Below the pieces are notes generated by a model. It saw nothing but the letters and a program-made list of their open reading frames with translations. It made no database searches and was not told the origin of the DNA. The position numbers and the translations under genes were made by a program. A DNA stretch of 26,660 nucleotides from Paracoccaceae bacterium (lineage in GTDB: Bacteria > Pseudomonadota > Alphaproteobacteria > Rhodobacterales > Rhodobacteraceae): assembly GCA_009920815.1 (NCBI GenBank), contig RFZH01000007.1:1-26660 (forward strand), written 5' to 3'. Of the stretch, positions 23,771 through 26,660 are shown piece by piece; the stretch's first letter is position 1; each line of letters opens with the position of its first letter.

Positions 23771-24442
23771 TTATCTGAATTTGGCCAGCAATTTTTCCAT
23801 TGCGGTGCGAGTGTCTGGTCTATCCTCGGCGGGCGGGGCCTTTTGAGGCTCTGCCTTGGGAACTGGTTTTTCTTTTGGTGGACGGGCCATGGCAACGGCA
23901 TTCATAAATGCGGCATTGTCCCCATCTGCCAATTTCTCGGCTCCCTTGCCGATACCGCGTATAAGATCATTCAACCACGATTGATCAGCTTTGGCAAAAT
24001 CCGACAATACATAACCTGCCACCCGATCCTTGTGACCTGGATGCCCGATACCCAAACGCACACGATGATAGGTCTCGCCGATATGCTGATGTATCGATCT
24101 TAACCCATTGTGTCCCGCGTGCCCGCCCCCGGTTTTTACGCGGCATTTGCCTGGCGCAAGATCCAGTTCGTCGTGAAAAACAACAATGTCGTCCGGCGCG
24201 AGTTTGTAAAACCGCATCGCTTCGCCCACCGATTGGCCTGACAGGTTCATGAACGTTTCGGGCTTAATTAAAACAACCTTTCCCGCGCCCAAACGTCCTT
24301 CGCTCACCTGCGCTTGAAACTTGGGCCGCCAAGGTGAAAACCCATGCTCAGACGCAATTTCATCCAAGGCCATAAATCCAATATTGTGGCGGTTATTGGC
24401 GTATTTTGCGCCTGGATTCCCCAATCCTACAAAAATCTGCAT
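23771..24442 (-). CDS. pth: Peptidyl-tRNA hydrolase
   Basis: A 223-residue enzyme that cleaves the ester bond of peptidyl-tRNAs dropped from ribosomes. The active-site motifs are intact: GLGNPGAKY with N9 (6-14), RHNIGF with H19 (18-23), FMNLSG (64-69) and FHDELDL with D91 (89-95), plus GGGHAGHNGLRSI (105-117). E. coli Pth is about 194 residues; the extra 30 here form a Lys/Pro-rich tail (about 190-215, PPKEKPVPKAEPQKAPPAED) ending in a short helix. That tail is common in Rhodobacteraceae as far as I recall. The SD is AAGGA 7 nt upstream. A terminator separates it from rplY upstream, so it needs its own promoter. Confidence 0.95.
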   Translation of the reverse strand: MQIFVGLGNPGAKYANNRHNIGFMALDEIASEHGFSPWRPKFQAQVSEGRLGAGKVVLIKPETFMNLSGQSVGEAMRFYKLAPDDIVVFHDELDLAPGKCRVKTGGGHAGHNGLRSIHQHIGETYHRVRLGIGHPGHKDRVAGYVLSDFAKADQSWLNDLIRGIGKGAEKLADGDNAAFMNAVAMARPPKEKPVPKAEPQKAPPAEDRPDTRTAMEKLLAKFR

Positions 24443-24481
24443 GCCTGCGTCCTTGATCCAAAACTTGCCCGTTTATAACGT

Positions 24482-24531
24482 TCGGTATCACGTCGGTAAA
24501 GCGTCGGTATTACGTCGGTATTTTTAACCGA
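24482..24531. repeat. Four 11-bp phased direct repeats with terminal inverted repeat
   Basis: Four units start with TCGGTA at 24482, 24493, 24504 and 24515, exactly 11 bp apart: TCGGTATCACG, TCGGTAAAGCG, TCGGTATTACG and TCGGTATTTTT. The last TCGGT (24515-24519) also pairs with ACCGA (24527-24531). They lie 40-90 bp upstream of pth on its template side. A TTGACA -35-like box is present on the minus strand at 24576-24571 but has no good -10 partner. A spacing of 11 bp places each copy on nearly the same face of the helix, as for a multimeric DNA-binding protein. Confidence 0.6.
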
Positions 24532-24596
24532 CATATATCATTTTCTGTCTGAAAATATCCAATCGCATCCTGTCAAGGAATGCGACACCAACCAAT

Positions 24597-24627
24597 AAAA
24601 AAACCCCGCCAACAAAGGCGGGGTTTT
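24597..24627 (-). terminator. Intrinsic terminator after rplY
   Basis: CCCCGCC (24604-24610) and GGCGGGG (24617-24623) form a 7-bp GC stem, extended by AAAA/TTTT to 11 bp, with loop AACAAA. On the minus strand it is followed by a run of seven U (complement of 24597-24603). It lies 22 nt after the rplY stop. Confidence 0.9.
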
Positions 24628-24648
24628 GAAAAATTCTCTCGCAGATTC

Positions 24649-25269
24649 TTATTCTTCTGCGGCTTCTTCTTCATCGTCAGCATTGTCTTGCGATTTCAGG
24701 CCTGATGGCGCAGAAATGTTTGCAATAACAAAGTTACGATCAACAGTTGGCTTCACGCCTTCGGGCAATGTCACATCGTTGATGTGAATGATGTCGCCAA
24801 TTTTCAGGCCATCAAGATCAACAGTGATGTGATCAGGAATGTCACCTGCAATAACGCTTAGTTCAACCTCTGAACGAACGACGGTTAATACGCCACCACG
24901 CTTTAGGCCAACGCATTTATCTTGGTTGATGAATTCAACGTTGATAAACAGGTTAACGCGTGATGTGCGACGCAAACGCATCAGGTCCAGATGAATGGGT
25001 AGGTCTTTTACAACGTGACGCTGTACGTCGCGGCAAATGACGCGAACGTCTTCGTGACCTTCAACTTGCAGGTTGAACAATGTCGACAAGAAACGACCTT
25101 GCTTCAAACGCTTGAGCAATTTGTTGAACGGGATTTCGATTGCCAGAGGCTCTGCGCCACCGCCATAAACTACCCCAGGAACCATGCCATCGCGACGTGA
25201 TTGACGAGCGGCGCCCTTGCCTGTCCCCGAACGTGCGAAGGCTTCTAGATTTGGAATCTCACCAGCCAT
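24649..25269 (-). CDS. rplY: Ribosomal protein bL25, long Ctc form
   Basis: A 206-residue 5S-rRNA-binding protein of the 50S subunit. The N-terminal domain (about 5-95) starts MAGEIPNLEAFARSGTGKGA and contains RRDGMVPGVVYGGG and the RHVVKDLPIHLDLMRL strand. The C-terminal beta domain of the Ctc/TL5 type (about 100-190) is followed by an acidic tail (SQDNADDEEEAAEE). ATG 25269 is correct because AGGAG lies 7 nt upstream, and an in-frame ATG at 25305 would add 12 unrelated residues. The upstream leader contains a strong hairpin. In E. coli bL25 is known to autoregulate through its leader; whether that applies here is unknown. Confidence 0.94.
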   Translation of the reverse strand: MAGEIPNLEAFARSGTGKGAARQSRRDGMVPGVVYGGGAEPLAIEIPFNKLLKRLKQGRFLSTLFNLQVEGHEDVRVICRDVQRHVVKDLPIHLDLMRLRRTSRVNLFINVEFINQDKCVGLKRGGVLTVVRSEVELSVIAGDIPDHITVDLDGLKIGDIIHINDVTLPEGVKPTVDRNFVIANISAPSGLKSQDNADDEEEAAEE

Positions 25270-25291
25270 AATATATCTCCTAATGTTACAA

Positions 25292-25318
25292 CGGGGCTCC
25301 TCCAAGGCTGTAGCCCCG
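25292..25318 (-). promoter_or_regulatory. Hairpin in the rplY leader
   Basis: CGGGGCT (25292-25298) and AGCCCCG (25312-25318) form a 7-bp GC-rich stem with a 13-nt loop. It ends 23 nt before the rplY ATG, just above the SD. In neither direction is it followed by a T-run, so it is not an intrinsic terminator. An odd-centred palindrome AAGGG-T-CCCTT lies at 25325-25335. Confidence 0.45.
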
Positions 25319-25413
25319 CATAAGAAGGGTCCCTTAGACTAGTTTGTGATAATATTAAAGGGGGTAATGCGAATAATATTGCGTTATTTTTTACCCCGTG
25401 TCACAGCGATAGA

Positions 25414-26562
25414 ATGATGACCTTAGATACATTTCGCCTTGTGCGCCCCACATTGATATCTTTTTCGCTCTTGGGTGCCTTTTGGGGCAGCTTTGCGGCG
25501 ACGGTGCCGATGTTGAAATCGCAAATGGCCATCAATGATGCAACCTTTGGTTTTGCGATGCTTTTGGCGGCAATGGGGTCTGTGTTTGCCATGTGGTTGG
25601 CCCCTTGGGCCGATCACAAACTGGGCCGGTATTCCATTATGCTGGGCGGTTTGGGGTTGATCGTTGCCTTTCTGCTGCCGGGGTTCATGACACATTGGGT
25701 GATGTTTGCCATCGCCATGATGCTGTGTTCATCATTTTCTGGGGCCTTGGATGTGATCATGAACGCCCAAGTGGCCCAAACCGAAACACAAATCACCCGC
25801 CCGGTGATGAGCCTGCATCACGCGATATTTTCCTTTGCCTATGCCGGCGCCGCGTTTGTCGCCGGGCTTTGGCGCGAGGCGGGGTTTGACACCTGGGTTC
25901 CGTTTGCCTTTGTGGCTGTGATCGGCGCGGTTGCGTCCCCGTGGATGCGGCGTGATGTGTGGACCGAGGATGATCAATCGACGCCCACCAAAGGGTTGGG
26001 CATGCCGGTGATTTTTGTTGTGATCGCAGGCTTTATCATCATGGTCGCCTTTATCGCAGAACAAGCCGCCGAAGCGTGGTCGGCGCTGCATTTGGAACGC
26101 ACGATGGGGGCAGGGGCCGCGATGGGGGCCTTGGGGCCAACCATTTTGGGCGTGACGATGGGGATTGGGCGGCTTTATGGTCAGGTGATGACCGAACGGT
26201 TTGGGGAAATGAAAACCATCCGCGTGTCGGCCGTGTTCGCATCCTTTGGTGCGGTCTTGGCGGGTGCCAGCATTAATCTTGGCTTAACCTATGCGGGCTT
26301 TGCCATCCTTGGATTGGGGATTTCGGTGATGGTCCCGTTGATTTTTGCGGTCGTTGGAAAATCTGTTCCTGCGCGCAAACGCACGTTGATTATTTCACGC
26401 GTGGCTTTGGTGGGCTATATCGGTTTTTTCGTCGGGCCCGCGATGATGGGCGGCGTATCACAGGTGTTTACGCTGGGCACATCCTTTGTGATTTTGGGCA
26501 TTGTTTTGGGCTTGGTTGGGGGGCTGATGCCCCCACTCTTGACCCGTTATTCCCATTCGTAG
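25414..26562 (+). CDS. MFS transporter (YbjJ-like)
   Basis: A 382-residue inner-membrane protein with about twelve hydrophobic helices. The first loop carries MAINDATFGFAMLLAAMGSVFAMWLAPWADHKLGRYSIM, the helix 2-3 signature of the major facilitator superfamily in a form close to the YbjJ/fucose-permease-like group. A central loop (about 175-190, MRRDVWTEDDQSTPTKG) separates the halves. The substrate is unknown. ATG 25414 and ATG 25417 are adjacent and neither has a clear SD. By eye the gene looks more GC-rich than the rest of the window. Its 3' end overlaps the convergent dehydrogenase gene by 16 nt. Confidence 0.85.
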   Translation: MMTLDTFRLVRPTLISFSLLGAFWGSFAATVPMLKSQMAINDATFGFAMLLAAMGSVFAMWLAPWADHKLGRYSIMLGGLGLIVAFLLPGFMTHWVMFAIAMMLCSSFSGALDVIMNAQVAQTETQITRPVMSLHHAIFSFAYAGAAFVAGLWREAGFDTWVPFAFVAVIGAVASPWMRRDVWTEDDQSTPTKGLGMPVIFVVIAGFIIMVAFIAEQAAEAWSALHLERTMGAGAAMGALGPTILGVTMGIGRLYGQVMTERFGEMKTIRVSAVFASFGAVLAGASINLGLTYAGFAILGLGISVMVPLIFAVVGKSVPARKRTLIISRVALVGYIGFFVGPAMMGGVSQVFTLGTSFVILGIVLGLVGGLMPPLLTRYSHS

Positions 26563-26660
26563 CCAAAGCCTTTCGGGATCAACAGGCTGTCTTTGGACAC
26601 TTCTTGGATGGTGCGATGACCGCACAGTGCCATGGTGACGTCCATTTCGCGATGAATGAT
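26547..26660 (-). CDS. FMN-dependent alpha-hydroxy-acid dehydrogenase (L-lactate type), C-terminal fragment
   Basis: The window edge cuts this gene; only the last 37 codons are present. They read IIHREMDVTMALCGHRTIQE, then VSKDSLLIPKGFGYEWE and TAA at 26549-26547. EMDVTMALCG is the highly conserved C-terminal helix of L-lactate dehydrogenase (cytochrome) LldD and related FMN alpha-hydroxy-acid oxidases. Active-site residues lie outside the window, so lactate, glycolate or mandelate specificity cannot be decided. It runs leftward and converges on the MFS gene with a 16-nt overlap. Confidence 0.8.
   Translation of the reverse strand: MIHREMDVTMALCGHRTIQEVSKDSLLIPKGFGYEWE

Noticed and set aside
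24482..24531. CRISPR-like reading of the 11-bp repeats
   Set aside because: Units are far too short, have no spacers and no cas genes are nearby.
24649..25305. Longer rplY start at ATG 25305
   Set aside because: It adds 12 residues unlike bL25, whereas ATG 25269 has a good SD and the standard N-terminus.

Overview
This 26.7 kb window looks like ordinary chromosome from an alphaproteobacterium, most likely a moderate-GC member of the Rhodobacteraceae (Roseobacter group). The basis is protein families and linkage: a short proline-tRNA synthetase without the editing insertion, the AI-2E transporter / HdaA / Ppx-GppA block, the 5-FCL / YmdB-like phosphoesterase / DMT / SLC13 / YebC row, and an XRE regulator of a type common in that family. 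The placement is inferred by eye, not by a database search. I see no insertion sequence, prophage, CRISPR array, tRNA or rRNA gene.

Layout. 1-5.8 kb: a quinone-oxidoreductase-like enzyme faces an XRE regulator across a dyad-rich 303 bp gap. Then come a HisN-type phosphatase, an 8-oxoguanine deaminase, a small secreted CAP-domain protein and a convergent guanine deaminase. The two deaminases suggest purine-base salvage and clearance of oxidised guanine. 5.9-12.2 kb: rightward genes for the MgtE magnesium channel, 5-formyl-THF cyclo-ligase, a YmdB/TIGR00282 phosphoesterase, a DMT transporter, an SLC13/RCK_C permease and YebC, several joined by ATGA-type overlaps. 12.4-17.3 kb: a small winged-helix-like protein, a LysE/ArgO exporter, a second DMT transporter, a VOC protein overlapped by a GNAT acetyltransferase that seems to start at ATA, a TerB/J-domain protein and an EEP-family hydrolase.

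17.4-22.1 kb: an RTX-repeat protein (probable type I secretion substrate) meets, tail to tail, a leftward operon of AI-2E transporter, hdaA and a Ppx/GppA phosphatase. The polyphosphate kinase gene I would expect between the last two is absent. 22.2-26.66 kb: proS with a strong terminator, then leftward pth and rplY (bL25/Ctc) separated by another strong terminator and an array of 11-bp repeats, then an MFS transporter overlapping the 3' end of a truncated FMN-dependent alpha-hydroxy-acid (L-lactate-type) dehydrogenase.

I found no undescribed multi-gene system. The unusual material is mostly small-scale: SD-sequestering hairpins before hisN and argO, two mutually exclusive hairpins before mgtE, a compound dyad before the winged-helix gene, the 11-bp phased repeats before pth, the ATA start of the GNAT gene, and three of four convergent gene pairs with overlapping stop ends.
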